Positions 35,423 through 44,866 of a stretch of 64,000 nt of DNA are shown piece by piece. The notes beneath the pieces are model-generated. The model was not told where the DNA came from. It searched no databases and was given only the letters and a program-made list of their open reading frames with translations. The first letter of the stretch is position 1, and every line of letters starts with the position of its first letter. The stretch is from Asticcacaulis sp. AC402. GTDB taxonomy: Bacteria > Pseudomonadota > Alphaproteobacteria > Caulobacterales > Caulobacteraceae. The position numbers were made by a program, and so were the translations under genes. Location: positions 186,001-250,000 of the forward strand of contig NZ_AWGC01000006.1 of NCBI RefSeq assembly GCF_000495835.1. Direction: 5' to 3'.

Positions 35423-36889
35423 ATGAAACCGATCCACTTCGCCGCTGCCCTCGCGGCAGGCCTGGCCGTTGCCGCCACTCCGGTTTGGGCCAGGCCAAAG
35501 AAGGCGACAACGGTCGCAGCGGCCCCTTCGGCCCTGGCACCCGCAGAACAGGCGGCGAGCCTGCGCGACGCCGCGCTAAAGGACAACAATGCCTATGAAT
35601 TCGTCGCCGAGCTGACGACGCGTTTCGGCGCCCGTCCGGCAGGTTCGGCTTCGGAGACGGCCGCGGCGCAATGGTCGGCGGAACAACTCAAGGCCATGGG
35701 CTTCGACAATGTCCGCATCGAAACCTTCCCGCTCGAAATCTGGCAGCGCGGAGACGAGCAACTCGAAATGGTCGGGCCATTTCCGCAGAAACTGATCGCC
35801 ACGGCCCTGGGCGGGTCGGGCACGACACCGCCGCAAGGCGTTGAGGCCGAGGCGGTGCTGTTTGAAACCTATGACAGGTTCAACACCTCGACCATCGATC
35901 TGAAGGGCAAGATCGTCGTCATTCTGCAGCCGACGGTCGCTACCCAGACCGGTGTCGGCTACGGCGTCAATTCCGGTTCGGTCCGGCGCCAGGGCCCGGA
36001 AATCGCCCGTCAGAGGGGCGCTGTCGGCTATATCATGCGCTCGCTCGGCACCCACGATCACCGTTTTCCCCATACGGGCGGGACGCGCTTCCTGGGGGCT
36101 GATGGTGTACCGGCCATGGCTATCTCGCCGCCTGATGCCGAGCAACTGGAACGCGTTCTCAAGCTGCAAAAAGACGGCAAGGCGGGTCCGATCCGGCTGA
36201 AAATGCTGTCGACACCGAAATTCCTCGGTACCGGTCAGTCGCAGAACGTCATTGCCGAAATCACCGGTGCCAAGCGGCCGCAGGAGATCATCACCATCGG
36301 CGGTCACCTCGATAGCTGGGATCTGGGCACGGGCGCAATCGACGACGGGGCAGGGGTGGCCATCACCATGGCGGCGGCCAAGACCATTCTCGATTCCAAG
36401 GTTCGGCCGGACCGCACCATCCGGGTCGTCTTCTGGGGCTCCGAAGAGGTGTCGCAACCCAATGACCGCGGCCTGACGGGCGCAAATGCCTATGCCACGG
36501 CCTACAGGGCGGAGTTTCCCAACCACATTATCGCGGCCGAGTCCGACTTCGGTGCCGGCGTCGTCTATAGTCTGAGCCTGCCAGCGACCGATTCCACGGA
36601 TTTCACCAAACAGATCGGCAATGTCCTGTATCCGCTGGGTATCTTTGTGGACAAGGCGGTCTCGACCGGCGGTGGCCCCGACACGACGCCTTTGTTCAAT
36701 GCCGGCGTGCCGGTGATGGACCTGAACCAGGATGGCATGGACTATTTCGACACCCACCATACGCCCGACGATGTCCTGGAACGAATCGACCCGGTCAAGA
36801 TGGACCAGAACGTGGCGGCGTGGGCGGCGACGGTGTGGCTGATTGCAGCGACTGACGTGAAGTTCAAGGGTGTGGCGCCGGCAAACTGA
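35423..36889 (+). CDS. Secreted M28 family zinc peptidase
   Basis: A 488-residue aminopeptidase/carboxypeptidase-like enzyme. The signal peptide is MKPIHFAAALAAGLAVAATP, cleaved near AxA at 24. A PA (protease-associated) insert lies at about 130-250. The M28 catalytic region shows GGHLDSWDLGTGAIDDGAG (metal His and Asp), VFWGSEEV (catalytic Glu-Glu), AESDFGAG and HHTPDDVLERID. The layout matches plasma glutamate carboxypeptidase-like bacterial enzymes. AGGAG at 35412-35416 precedes the ATG. It is followed by tRNA-Leu. Confidence 0.9.
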   Translation: MKPIHFAAALAAGLAVAATPVWARPKKATTVAAAPSALAPAEQAASLRDAALKDNNAYEFVAELTTRFGARPAGSASETAAAQWSAEQLKAMGFDNVRIETFPLEIWQRGDEQLEMVGPFPQKLIATALGGSGTTPPQGVEAEAVLFETYDRFNTSTIDLKGKIVVILQPTVATQTGVGYGVNSGSVRRQGPEIARQRGAVGYIMRSLGTHDHRFPHTGGTRFLGADGVPAMAISPPDAEQLERVLKLQKDGKAGPIRLKMLSTPKFLGTGQSQNVIAEITGAKRPQEIITIGGHLDSWDLGTGAIDDGAGVAITMAAAKTILDSKVRPDRTIRVVFWGSEEVSQPNDRGLTGANAYATAYRAEFPNHIIAAESDFGAGVVYSLSLPATDSTDFTKQIGNVLYPLGIFVDKAVSTGGGPDTTPLFNAGVPVMDLNQDGMDYFDTHHTPDDVLERIDPVKMDQNVAAWAATVWLIAATDVKFKGVAPAN

Positions 36890-36974
36890 TCGGGTTCAAT
36901 CAGGTTTTGACGCCGGGCGAATACAATGGCACTCGACTAATTGGTTCTCCCGGTTATAAGACGGCCTGGTTAAG

Positions 36975-37058
36975 GCGGGCATGGCGGAATGGTAGACGCA
37001 ACGGACTTAAAATCCGTCGGGGAGACCCGTGCCGGTTCGAGTCCGGCTGCCCGCACCA
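36975..37058 (+). tRNA. tRNA-Leu (anticodon TAA)
   Basis: An 84-base class II tRNA with encoded CCA. Acceptor arms are GCGGGCA and TGCCCGC; the anticodon stem ACGGA/TCCGT encloses loop CTTAAAA, anticodon TAA, reading UUA/UUG. The T-arm contains GGTTCGAGTCC. It lies between the M28 peptidase gene and the phoH terminator. Confidence 0.97.
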
Positions 37059-37128
37059 GCCTTGGAAAACGAAGTGTGCGACGTGAGTTGGGTCAGTGAG
37101 CCAGGCACCTCTTTTTCCGGATGTCGCC

Positions 37129-37162
37129 AAAAAAGGCCCGGCGTGTGAACTCCGGGCCTTTT
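37129..37162 (-). terminator. Intrinsic terminator of phoH (bidirectional)
   Basis: GGCCCGG (37135-37141) pairs with CCGGGCC (37152-37158). On the minus strand the stem is followed by TTTTTTGG, and on the plus strand by TTTTCC. It lies about 20 bp after the phoH stop codon and can also stop transcription from the tRNA side. Confidence 0.9.
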
Positions 37163-37183
37163 CCGCATTGGCGTCGGACGCGC

Positions 37184-37966
37184 CTACAGGACGCCGAGCA
37201 TCTGGGCGACCAGAGGGTGACGGACGATGTCCTTGTCCTTCAGTCGCACCACGGCAATAGTTTCAACAGCCTCAAACTTGTCGGCGACATCGGCCAGGCC
37301 GGACAGGCCCTGCATCAGGTCGGACTGGGCCGGGTCACCGGTGACAACCATGGTCGAGTTCCAGCCCAGCCGGGTCAGCAGCATCTTGAGTTGCACGTAG
37401 GTACAGTTCTGGGCTTCGTCGATGACGACAAAGGCATTGTTAAGCGTGCGGCCGCGCATATAGCCGACCGGGGCGATCTCAATGAGGCCCTCCTGGATGA
37501 GCGCCTTGACGCGTTTCATGCTGAGCCGGTCGGTGAGGGCGTCATACAACGGGCGCAGGTAGGGTGCCAGCTTGTCCTCCATGTCGCCGGGCAGGTAGCC
37601 GATCGACTCACCGGCTTCGACCGCCGGGCGCGACAGAACGATGCGGCCGACCTTGCCGGCTTCCAGTGCCTCGACGGCCTTGGCGATGGCCAGGTAGGTC
37701 TTGCCAGTGCCCGCAGGCCCCAGCGCCATGACCAGGTTCTTTTCGTCCATGGCGGCCAGCAGGGCTATCTGTCCCTCGGACTTGGGCTTGATGGTCTTGA
37801 CGTAGGACTGGCTGCGGTCTTCGTTGGCCGGGCCAGCCATGGGCGACCAGGAGGAACTGACGCCGCCGGCGTGTATGCTCAAGCGACGCACCTTGGTATC
37901 CGAGGCATACTGCTCGGCGTCCAGGGTTCCTTCACGGAGAAAGCGTTTAGCGGATCGCTTGGTCAT
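37184..37966 (-). CDS. PhoH family P-loop ATPase
   Basis: A 260-residue PhoH-type ATPase: Walker A LGPAGTGKTYLA (about 82-93), RPAVEAGESIGYLPGDMEDK, Walker B FVVIDEAQNCT and GDPAQSDL. The N-terminal 60 residues are short and basic and lack the KH-like extension of longer PhoH proteins (around 330 residues), so this is the compact version. PhoH proteins are linked to RNA metabolism; the function is not settled. The ATG at 37966 follows AGGAGCC. A terminator-like hairpin on the same strand (38017-38047) lies 50 bp upstream. Confidence 0.9.
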   Translation of the reverse strand: MTKRSAKRFLREGTLDAEQYASDTKVRRLSIHAGGVSSSWSPMAGPANEDRSQSYVKTIKPKSEGQIALLAAMDEKNLVMALGPAGTGKTYLAIAKAVEALEAGKVGRIVLSRPAVEAGESIGYLPGDMEDKLAPYLRPLYDALTDRLSMKRVKALIQEGLIEIAPVGYMRGRTLNNAFVVIDEAQNCTYVQLKMLLTRLGWNSTMVVTGDPAQSDLMQGLSGLADVADKFEAVETIAVVRLKDKDIVRHPLVAQMLGVL

Positions 37967-38016
37967 GGTGGGCTCCTACAAATGACCCGTGCGGTGTCTG
38001 GCCGCATGCGGGCATG

Positions 38017-38047
38017 AAAAAAGGCGAGGCCCTTAGAGGCTCGCCTT
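38017..38047 (-). terminator. Terminator-like hairpin upstream of phoH
   Basis: On the minus strand AAGGCGAG and CTCGCCTT (8 bp, extendable with CC/GG) form a hairpin followed by six T. It ends about 50 bp before the phoH start. No clear gene lies on the minus strand between it and the gamma carbonic anhydrase gene, so it either ends a small RNA or is part of the phoH leader. Confidence 0.65.
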
Positions 38048-38417
38048 CGGTTACGATGGGGGAGGAGAATCGACGGCTGTCAGAAGTGCCGCCGTCGTTG
38101 GCAGGGGGCGGCGGGGAAACACCAATTGGTATTGACGCTTCCCCTTGGATTTGTCGGGTTGTGACAGGTTCATGGAACCGATCACGACGACGACCTTGCT
38201 GGCAAGCCATGATGCGAGCCGGTTCAGTCATTACTCGACGGGGCCTTATTGCCACTTTTACCTCTAAGGAATGAACCTTAAAATGGTGCCGACAGTGGGG
38301 GTGGTGATTCCCCCGCTCTGACGCTATCAGATTCTCGCAATTATCTTACTGACTTCTTAAAAAAGCGGGTTGGGTCATCTCGCACTCGCGAAAAAAAAAT
38401 GAAAAGAGGCATGTGTC
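38048..38417. other. Gene-free divergent region between phoH and gamma carbonic anhydrase
   Basis: No convincing gene. An 86-codon plus-strand frame (38014-38274) and a minus-strand frame (37947-38255) overlap each other and look like shadows. Structures seen: GGGGAA/TTCCCC flanking CCAATTGG (about 38112-38142), and a GGGGG/CCCCC hairpin around 38297-38313. A short AAAAAAAAA run precedes the downstream start codon. Either promoter or an uncharacterised RNA could be here. Confidence 0.4.
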
Positions 38418-38948
38418 ATGACGGTTTATCGGCTTGGAGAGGTGGGGCCTGCATTGCCGGCTTCTGGCCGGTTCTGGATCGCACCGTCGGCCGACCTTAT
38501 GGGTGATGTTCGATTGGGAGAAGACGCAAGTGTCTGGTTTAACTGTGTTCTTCGCGCCGATAACGAGCCCATGACGATCGGTGCCCGCAGCAATGTTCAG
38601 GACGGCAGCGTACTGCATTCGGATCCGGGATCACCGCTGACGGTCGGCGAGGGCGTTACGGTCGGTCATAAGGTGGTGTTGCACGGCTGCACCGTTGGCG
38701 ACAATTCGCTGATTGGAATCGGCGCGGTTGTTCTGAATCGGGCGGTGATCGGTCGCGACAGCCTGGTCGGCGCCGGCAGCCTGGTGCCGGAGGGCAAGAT
38801 TTATCCGGATGGAGTCTTGTTGCTGGGCTCGCCGGCGCGGGTGGTGCGCGAACTGACGCCGGCGCAGATCGCCGGTCTGCGTCGGTCGGCGGATCACTAT
38901 GTCGAGAACGCCTGTCGTTTTGCGTCTGAATTGACGCAGATACCTTGA
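38418..38948 (+). CDS. Gamma carbonic anhydrase family protein
   Basis: A 176-residue left-handed beta-helix trimer protein of the YrdA/PaaY type. Hexapeptide repeats run from about 20 to 135. Putative zinc histidines are in SVLHSDPG and VGHKVVLHGC. Conserved WFNCVLRADNEPMTIG and NVQDGSVLH are typical. Many family members lack demonstrable carbonic anhydrase activity, so the reaction is uncertain. GAAAAGAGG lies about nine bases before the ATG. It is followed at 51 bp by a zinc-ribbon gene and may be co-transcribed. Confidence 0.9.
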   Translation: MTVYRLGEVGPALPASGRFWIAPSADLMGDVRLGEDASVWFNCVLRADNEPMTIGARSNVQDGSVLHSDPGSPLTVGEGVTVGHKVVLHGCTVGDNSLIGIGAVVLNRAVIGRDSLVGAGSLVPEGKIYPDGVLLLGSPARVVRELTPAQIAGLRRSADHYVENACRFASELTQIP

Positions 38949-38999
38949 TTTTCGCAAGTGCGACCCAATGTCGAAGTGAAGTCAACAAGAGGAGCCACC

Positions 39000-39392
39000 A
39001 TGCCTGCCGATGTTTCCACCATGTCCTGTCCCGTCTGCCGCGGCAGTTTTCGGGAAGTCCTGCGCGAAGGCATTCTGATCGACGTCTGTACGCAATGCCG
39101 CGGTGTGTGGCTGGACCGCGGTGAACTGGAAAAGCTGCTGGCCCTGGCGCGTGACGAGGGCGCGATCGAGGCGCCGCCGCAACGGCCGGCCGCTCCCCCG
39201 CCACAACAGCCGGTCTATCAACAACCGCCGCAGCCGCAATACCGCGAGCAGGAGCGCTATTCCCGCCGCGACGACGATGACGATGACGACGATAAGCGCA
39301 AATACTATGCCCAGCACGGCCAGCACGGCGCGCCCTACAGGAAGAAAAAGAAGGGCTTCGACTTTCTGGATATCTTCGAGTTCGGCGACTAA
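39000..39392 (+). CDS. TFIIB-type zinc-ribbon domain protein
   Basis: A 130-residue protein. The N-terminal zf-TFIIB zinc ribbon has CPVC (9-12 region) and CTQC with [13 protein letters not shown] (about 10-50). A Pro/Gln-rich spacer follows, then an Asp run (eight consecutive Asp) and a basic KKKKG stretch before [11 protein letters not shown]. The ATG at 39000 follows AAGAGGAG. Function unknown. Its stop codon overlaps the convergent rnhA stop codon in CTAA at 39389-39392. Confidence 0.85.
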   Translation: MPADVSTMSCPVCRGSFREVLREGILIDVCTQCRGVWLDRGELEKLLALARDEGAIEAPPQRPAAPPPQQPVYQQPPQPQYREQERYSRRDDDDDDDDKRKYYAQHGQHGAPYRKKKKGFDFLDIFEFGD

Positions 39393-39844
39393 ACCCGCTG
39401 GCTGCGGGCCTCGTTAATGCCGCGGTTGGCCAACTGGTCGGCGCGTTCGTTTAATTCGTGGCCGGCATGTCCCTTGACCCAGTGCCACTTGATCTTGTGG
39501 CGCTGGGTGGCAGCGTCCAGTCGCATCCACAGGTCGTCATTCTTGACCGGCTTGTTGTCCGCCGTCTTCCAGCCGCGTTTCTTCCAGGCGTGGATCCATT
39601 CCTTGATGCCCTTCAGGACATACTGGCTGTCGGCGTGAAGTTCGACCTCGCACGGCTTCTTCAAAGCTTCCAGAGCCTGGATGACGGCCATCAACTCCAT
39701 GCGGTTGTTGGTCGTCTCCGCGTCGAAGCCGTACAACTCCTTCTCGTGTTCACCCGAGATGAGGATGGCACCCCAGCCGCCTCGGCCGGGATTACCCTTG
39801 CACGCGCCGTCGGTATAGATGGTGACTTTGGGAAGAGTGGACAT
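39389..39844 (-). CDS. rnhA: Ribonuclease HI
   Basis: A 151-residue RNase H that cleaves the RNA strand of RNA-DNA hybrids. Catalytic carboxylates are visible in [15 protein letters not shown] (Asp), [15 protein letters not shown] (Glu), [13 protein letters not shown] (Asp) and near ADQLANRG (Asp). The basic protrusion [20 protein letters not shown] is present. Length is standard. It is convergent with the zinc-ribbon gene, sharing stop-codon bases. Confidence 0.96.
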   Translation of the reverse strand: MSTLPKVTIYTDGACKGNPGRGGWGAILISGEHEKELYGFDAETTNNRMELMAVIQALEALKKPCEVELHADSQYVLKGIKEWIHAWKKRGWKTADNKPVKNDDLWMRLDAATQRHKIKWHWVKGHAGHELNERADQLANRGINEARSQRV

Positions 39845-39886
39845 AGAATAAGGCTTACCGAGGAGTCGCGCCGGAGACGAGTGCGT

Positions 39887-39913
39887 TTATCTGGCTTATC
39901 TGGCTTATCTGTG
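39887..39913 (+). repeat. Short tandem repeat TTATCTGGC
   Basis: Two perfect copies of TTATCTGGC and a third imperfect copy (TTATCTGTG) lie in the rnhA-ispH gap. The rest of this 264-bp gap (39845-40108) is GC-rich and resembles degenerate intergenic repeat sequence (for example the inverted pair CATGGGC/GCCCATG near 40025-40042). No gene is seen. Confidence 0.6.
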
Positions 39914-40108
39914 GATAGCCACTTTGGAAAGCACGGTGGTTGGCTGACCGTGGAGGCGTCTTGCGCTGCTGGAGATGGACCTTCGTGGCGCAAACTCTGG
40001 CGGGCCAAATCCCCCCACCGACTCATGGGCTATGGCCCATGATCCACCTGCCCCGTATAACGGGGGAGTATAAGATATTGTTATGGCAAAATTTTCATTG
40101 GTTAGACG

Positions 40109-41050
40109 TCAGGCGTCTGTCAAGACCCTGGGCAGTTTGAAGGTCACCGTCTCGCGCACACCCGACGATTCGATCACCTCCGTCTCATAGCGGGCGCTGA
40201 TCGCCGCGATCAAATCGCTGATGAGGTTTTCCGGCGCCGAGGCGCCCGCCGATACGCCCACCGACGTCACACCCTCGAACCACGTCCAGTCAACATGCGA
40301 GGCGTCGTCGACCAGATAGGCGGCCGGCGTGCCGGCCTTTAATGCGACCTCGACCAGGCGTTGGGAGTTGGACGACTTGGCCGAACCAATGATCAACATT
40401 AGCCCGCAGTCGGCTGCCACCGCCTTGACCGCGTCCTGGCGGTTGGTGGTGGCGTAGCAAATGTCTTCCTTGTGCGGCAGCTTGATCGACGGAAAGCGGG
40501 CGCGCAGGGCGGCGACGATGTCGGCCGTGTCGTCGACCGACAGGGTGGTCTGGGTGACGAAGGCGACGTTTTCGGGATCGCGCGCCACATAGTTTTGTGC
40601 ATCGGCCACGGTCTCGATCAGGGTCACGGCGCCGTCGGGCAATTGCCCCATGGTGCCGATGACTTCCGGATGGCCGGCATGGCCGATGAGTAAAATCTCG
40701 CTGCCTTCGATGAAATGGCGTTCGGCCTCGACATGGACCTTGGAGACCAGCGGGCAGGTAGCGTCGAGATAGAACATCTGGCGTGACTGGGCCTCGGCCG
40801 GCACCGACTTGGGCACGCCATGGGCCGAAAACACCACCGGCCGGTCGGGCGGACATTGGTCCAGTTCCTTGACGAAGACAGCGCCCATGGCCTTCAGCCG
40901 GTCGACCACGTGCTTGTTGTGGACGATCTCATGGCGGACATAGACCGGGGCGCCGTACAGTTCGAGGGCGCGTTCGACGATCTGGATGGCACGGTCGACG
41001 CCGGCGCAAAATCCGCGCGGCGTGGCGAGATGGACGGTAAGGACGGTCAT
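40109..41050 (-). CDS. ispH: 4-hydroxy-3-methylbut-2-enyl diphosphate reductase
   Basis: A 313-residue iron-sulfur enzyme, the last step of the MEP isoprenoid pathway. The three cluster cysteines are seen in [21 protein letters not shown] and [14 protein letters not shown]. Other conserved blocks are [21 protein letters not shown] and [13 protein letters not shown]. The start at 41050 gives [14 protein letters not shown], typical for the family; in-frame ATGs upstream ([12 protein letters not shown] near 41089, and 41209) are possible but lack better ribosome binding sites. Confidence 0.95.
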   Translation of the reverse strand: MTVLTVHLATPRGFCAGVDRAIQIVERALELYGAPVYVRHEIVHNKHVVDRLKAMGAVFVKELDQCPPDRPVVFSAHGVPKSVPAEAQSRQMFYLDATCPLVSKVHVEAERHFIEGSEILLIGHAGHPEVIGTMGQLPDGAVTLIETVADAQNYVARDPENVAFVTQTTLSVDDTADIVAALRARFPSIKLPHKEDICYATTNRQDAVKAVAADCGLMLIIGSAKSSNSQRLVEVALKAGTPAAYLVDDASHVDWTWFEGVTSVGVSAGASAPENLISDLIAAISARYETEVIESSGVRETVTFKLPRVLTDA

Positions 41051-41283
41051 GGGTTCTAGATAAGGTGTTTTGCCGGTCTTCGCCATAGATGTCTTTACCA
41101 CAAACGACAGTAATCGCCGCGCAGGCGAAAAAGGCCGTGCCTCCGGTGTCACAGGTGACGGGGTTGCGCCGTGATTTCGCCGCAACTGGCCGATAAACCG
41201 CTTTGACAAGCGTTCGTCTTACGCTACCAAGGCGGTAAGGGGTCGGCCGATGGCCCCGTATTCACACAGGATTCTTGAAGCTC

Positions 41284-41940
41284 ATGTCCCTTCGCGCGCG
41301 TCATCTTATCGCAGGCGTTTGCCTGGGCCTCATGATCAATGCCGGCGCGTTTGCCGTCCAGGCCCAGCAGCGTGGCCGTGGCGAGGAAACCGCCGAGGAT
41401 GCGCAGAAGAAGGAAGACGAGTGGGCTGACCGCGATCTGCGCCTGAAGGCCGTCAAGGCCGAGGGGCCTTGCCCCTTTGTCAAGGTGCTTTACGATGCCG
41501 CGCGCTATCATGAGTTCAAGGACAATCGCGAAGCCACCTCTGCCGCCATATGGACGGGTGAAATCAACGGTGTGACCTCTGACTGCGCCTACAAGGGCGA
41601 GGCGCCGATTCAGGTCGGGATGAGCGTCGGCTTCTCTCTTGGCCGCGGGCCGATGGCCGTGGGCGAAACCAAGGTGTACAAGTATTGGGTTGCCGTTACC
41701 GAGCGTGACACGACCGTCCTGGCCAAGCAGTATTTCGAGTTGCCCGTTACCTTCCGTCCCGGCGAGCAGAAACTCGACGTCAACGTACCGATCGAAGGCA
41801 TTATCATTCCGCGAGCCGACGTGACGGTTTCGGGCTCAAACTTCGAAGTCCTGGTCGGCTTCGAGGTCACGCCGCAGATGATCGCTTTCAACCGCGACGG
41901 CAAGCACTTCCGCTATACCACGGCGGTCGAACGGAAATAA
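41284..41940 (+). CDS. Conserved secreted protein of unknown function
   Basis: A 218-residue protein with a signal peptide (LRARHLIAGVCLGLMINAGAF, cleaved near VQAQ). The mature part starts with a charged Arg/Glu-rich segment, then a beta-rich domain with two cysteines (EGPCPFVKVLYDAARY, TSDCAYKGEAP) and a long strand-rich C-terminus (YWVAVTERDTTVLAKQYFEL, RADVTVSGSNFEVLVGFEV). I do not recognise the fold; similar proteins occur in Caulobacterales. ATG 41284 is used; a TTG at 41275 is nearer to the AGGA at 41268-41271 and cannot be excluded. Confidence 0.75.
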   Translation: MSLRARHLIAGVCLGLMINAGAFAVQAQQRGRGEETAEDAQKKEDEWADRDLRLKAVKAEGPCPFVKVLYDAARYHEFKDNREATSAAIWTGEINGVTSDCAYKGEAPIQVGMSVGFSLGRGPMAVGETKVYKYWVAVTERDTTVLAKQYFELPVTFRPGEQKLDVNVPIEGIIIPRADVTVSGSNFEVLVGFEVTPQMIAFNRDGKHFRYTTAVERK

Positions 41941-42012
41941 CGACGCCCAACAGAGTTGTCAGGGCGTAACGCGCCCTGTATCAGGGCCCGACCTTGTGAT
42001 CGGACCTGAGCC

Positions 42013-43839
42013 ATGGCTGAAGACTTTATTCCCTCCAACGATTTCCGAAGCCAATTGACCGCGACTGCCGGCGCGGCTTTTGCAGCAGAGGGTTTCGATG
42101 TTACCGCCGGCCGGGTTCAGCCATCCGATCGCCCTGACCTGGCCGATTTCCAGTGTAACGGAGCGTTAGCCGTCGCCAAGGCGGCAAAGGCCAACCCGCG
42201 TGAGGTCGCCACCCGAATTCAGGCTCGGTTGAGCGATGACGTGCGCCTCGACAGCCTGGAAATCGCCGGGCCAGGCTTTCTGAACTTCAAACTCAACGAT
42301 GTGGCCTTGAGCGAGCGTGTCAACGTGATTGCCGGGGACAGGCGGCTGGGAGCGCCGGCTGTGGCGCAAAAGCGCAAGGTGATCATCGACTTCGGCGGGC
42401 CTAACGTCGCCAAGGAAATGCATATCGGCCACCTGCGGACGGCGGTGATCGGCGAAAGCCTGAAGCGTATCATGCGTTTCCTGGGCGATGACGTGATCGG
42501 CGACGCCCACTTTGGCGACTGGGGCCTGCAGATGGGGCAACTGATCGTCGGCGTGTCGGAAGAGATGCCGGAGTTGCCCTATTTCGATGCGGCGTTTTCG
42601 GGCCCCTATCCATCCGGGTCGCCGGTAACGCTGGCCGATCTCGGCCGCATCTACCCCAAGACCAGCCAGCGCATCAAAGCCAAGGATATTGAGTTTTTGA
42701 ACGCGGCGCGGAAGGCGACGCGTGAGTTGCAGCAGGGGCGGCCAGGCTATCGCGCCCTGTGGCAGCACTTTGTGGTGGTCAGCCGTGAAGCGCTGAAACG
42801 CGACTATGCTCTGTTGGGCGTGGAGTTCGACCTGTGGAACGGCGAGTCCGATGCCGATCCGTACATCGAACCGATGATTGAAGACCTTAGAGCCAAGGGC
42901 CTGCTGGTCGCGGACCAGGGTGCTCAGGTCGTCCACGTCGCACGGCCCGGCGAAACCCAGAAGAAGAAGCTGGAAGACGGTTCGGTCGTCGAGGTTGCCG
43001 ATCCGCCGCCACTGCTCGTCGTCTCTTCGGAAGGTTCCGCCATGTATGGCACCACCGATGTGGCAACAGTTGTGCAACGTAAGACCGAACATCAGCCGGA
43101 CCTCAGCCTCTATGTTGTTGACCAGCGTCAGGCCAAGCATTTCGAACAGGTGTTCCGGACGGCCTACCTGGCGGGTTACGCCGCAGAGGGAACGCTCGAG
43201 CACGCTGCCAACGGCACGGTCAACGGCCCGGATGGAACGCCGTTCAAGACGCGTGACGGCGGGACTCTGAAACTGCATGTCCTTGTGTCGGAGGCGGTTG
43301 AGAAGGCCGTTGCCAGGCTACATGAGCAGGAGTTGGGCGAAGGCCTTTCGGCGGCGGAATTCAACGATACGGCGCACAAGGTGGCTGTGGCGGCGCTGAA
43401 ATTTGCCGAACTGTCCAACCATAGGCTAACCAACTACATTTTTGACCTCGACCGGTTTATGACCTTCGAAGGCAAGACGGGGCCGTATCTGCTATACCAG
43501 GCAGTGCGGATGAAGTCGATCCTGCGCAAGGCGATGGAGCAGGGCTTGGCTCCCGGTGCTGTGACGGTCGGTGAGCCGGCGGAGCGTGAGTTGGTCTTGT
43601 TGCTGGACGCATTCGATGGCGCGCTGAAAGAGACCTATCTAAAGCGTGCGCCGAACATCCTGGCCGATCATGTCTACAGGCTGGCACAGGCATTCTCGAA
43701 ATTCTATGCTGCCTGTCCGGTTTTGGCCGGTGACGCCGAGGCGGTGAAGACGTCGCGGCTCGGCGTAGTTCAGGTGGTTCTGAGGCAATTGGAACTGGGC
43801 CTGGATCTGATGGGCTTGAGCGCACCGGATCAGATGTAA
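42013..43839 (+). CDS. argS: Arginyl-tRNA synthetase
   Basis: A 608-residue class I synthetase. The N-terminal Arg-tRNA-synt-N domain spans about 1-100. The catalytic domain has [21 protein letters not shown] (HIGH motif) and [11 protein letters not shown]. The DALR anticodon-binding domain begins near 490 ([18 protein letters not shown]). Length and block order are normal. It is immediately followed by the large inverted repeat R5, which may act as its transcription terminator. Confidence 0.96.
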   Translation: MAEDFIPSNDFRSQLTATAGAAFAAEGFDVTAGRVQPSDRPDLADFQCNGALAVAKAAKANPREVATRIQARLSDDVRLDSLEIAGPGFLNFKLNDVALSERVNVIAGDRRLGAPAVAQKRKVIIDFGGPNVAKEMHIGHLRTAVIGESLKRIMRFLGDDVIGDAHFGDWGLQMGQLIVGVSEEMPELPYFDAAFSGPYPSGSPVTLADLGRIYPKTSQRIKAKDIEFLNAARKATRELQQGRPGYRALWQHFVVVSREALKRDYALLGVEFDLWNGESDADPYIEPMIEDLRAKGLLVADQGAQVVHVARPGETQKKKLEDGSVVEVADPPPLLVVSSEGSAMYGTTDVATVVQRKTEHQPDLSLYVVDQRQAKHFEQVFRTAYLAGYAAEGTLEHAANGTVNGPDGTPFKTRDGGTLKLHVLVSEAVEKAVARLHEQELGEGLSAAEFNDTAHKVAVAALKFAELSNHRLTNYIFDLDRFMTFEGKTGPYLLYQAVRMKSILRKAMEQGLAPGAVTVGEPAERELVLLLDAFDGALKETYLKRAPNILADHVYRLAQAFSKFYAACPVLAGDAEAVKTSRLGVVQVVLRQLELGLDLMGLSAPDQM

Positions 43840-43843
43840 GGTT

Positions 43844-44032
43844 TTGGCCACGGATAGCACGGATGCGCCGGCCGTTGGCCGGCGTCACGGATCAGCACGG
43901 ATTTCATGCACCTGAAATTCTCGCGCGAAGCGCCTTCCTAAGAGGCCAATTCGCGCGATGTGTCCGTATACCATAAAATCCGTGCTGATCCGTGACGCCG
44001 CAAAGCGGCGCATCCGTGACATCCGTGGCTAA
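43844..44032. repeat. Large inverted repeat R5 after argS
   Basis: A 189-bp near-palindrome. The outer arms (43844-43870 and 44006-44032) pair with four mismatches over 27 bp and contain CACGGATGCGCCG. The inner arms share GCGTCACGGATCAGCACGG almost perfectly with their partners. The centre has its own hairpin, TCGCGCGAA/TTCGCGCGA. CACGGAT recurs as a motif four times per side. It begins five bases after the argS stop codon and is followed by TTTTTCTTTTCTTTT. Confidence 0.9.
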
Positions 44033-44105
44033 TTTTTCTTTTCTTTTGCTGACAAATCCCCGGACTTGGGTTTTAGTGTTACGCGAGCGTTAGAGGGGCG
44101 TTAAA

Positions 44106-44828
44106 ATGGCGAAGGGCGGCAAGACATCGGGCTGGCATTTGCCGCTGTTTCGCCAGCGCGCCGCCTTCTATTTCGACGGCTTCAACCTCTATCATGCCGT
44201 CGACGCCTACAAACGCCCCTATCTGAAGTGGTTGAATCTAAAGGCTCTGGCCCGTGCCATTGCGCCCAGGTCCGAGGCCGTCAAGCGCGTCGTCTGGTGT
44301 TCCGCCTTCCGACCGCAGAACAAGTCCAAGCTGAAACGTCACGAAGACTACCGCAAGGCCCTGGAAGGGCAGGGTGTTATCTGCCGCATGGGCCATTTCG
44401 TCCATGCCACGGACGGCTGCAATTCGTGTGGCCACAAGTGGCAGATCCATATTGAAAAGCAGGGTGACGTCAACTTGGCGCTGTCGATCGCCGCCGACGC
44501 CGAAGACGACCTGTTCGACGTGTGTTATCTGGTCACCGCTGATGGCGACCATGCCGCCACGGCGCGCTATATCCGTGAGCGTTTCCCGAAGAAGAAACTG
44601 ATCCTGGTGTCGCCGCCCGGACGCCATCCCAATCGCCATATCGAACGTCTGGCCCATGCCTGCGTGGAGATCGAGATCGCCCATCTGGAGGCGTCTCTGT
44701 TGCCGCAAATGGCCAAGTACAAGGAACGCTTCCTGCGCCAGCCCGAACGTATCGGACGGCCAGAAGCCTATGACCCGCCTCAAGTCCGCGTGAAACAGCA
44801 CCTGAGGTTAGTCGTCAATAACGGTTGA
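44106..44828 (+). CDS. NYN-domain (LabA/DUF88-like) putative ribonuclease
   Basis: A 240-residue protein with a PIN-like NYN fold. Acidic metal ligands are visible in FYFDGFNLYHAV (near 19-30), GDVNLALSIAADAEDDLFD and YLVTADGDHAATARYI. A CxxC-containing loop (GCNSCGHKW) and a basic C-terminus are also present. NYN proteins are usually RNA nucleases; the target is unknown. It begins 74 bp after repeat R5 and ends just before the glycine riboswitch. Confidence 0.82.
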   Translation: MAKGGKTSGWHLPLFRQRAAFYFDGFNLYHAVDAYKRPYLKWLNLKALARAIAPRSEAVKRVVWCSAFRPQNKSKLKRHEDYRKALEGQGVICRMGHFVHATDGCNSCGHKWQIHIEKQGDVNLALSIAADAEDDLFDVCYLVTADGDHAATARYIRERFPKKKLILVSPPGRHPNRHIERLAHACVEIEIAHLEASLLPQMAKYKERFLRQPERIGRPEAYDPPQVRVKQHLRLVVNNG

Positions 44829-44866
44829 CTCTTCGCAGACGTTAACGCAAGAAGACCTTCGCTCAT

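Noticed and set aside
37947-38274. Overlapping frames of 86 and 102 codons upstream of phoH
   Set aside because: They lie on opposite strands over the same palindromic, GC-rich sequence, one runs into the phoH start, and neither has a ribosome binding site or known motif.
42166-43278. 370-codon minus-strand frame
   Set aside because: Antisense to argS, which has all class I synthetase motifs.
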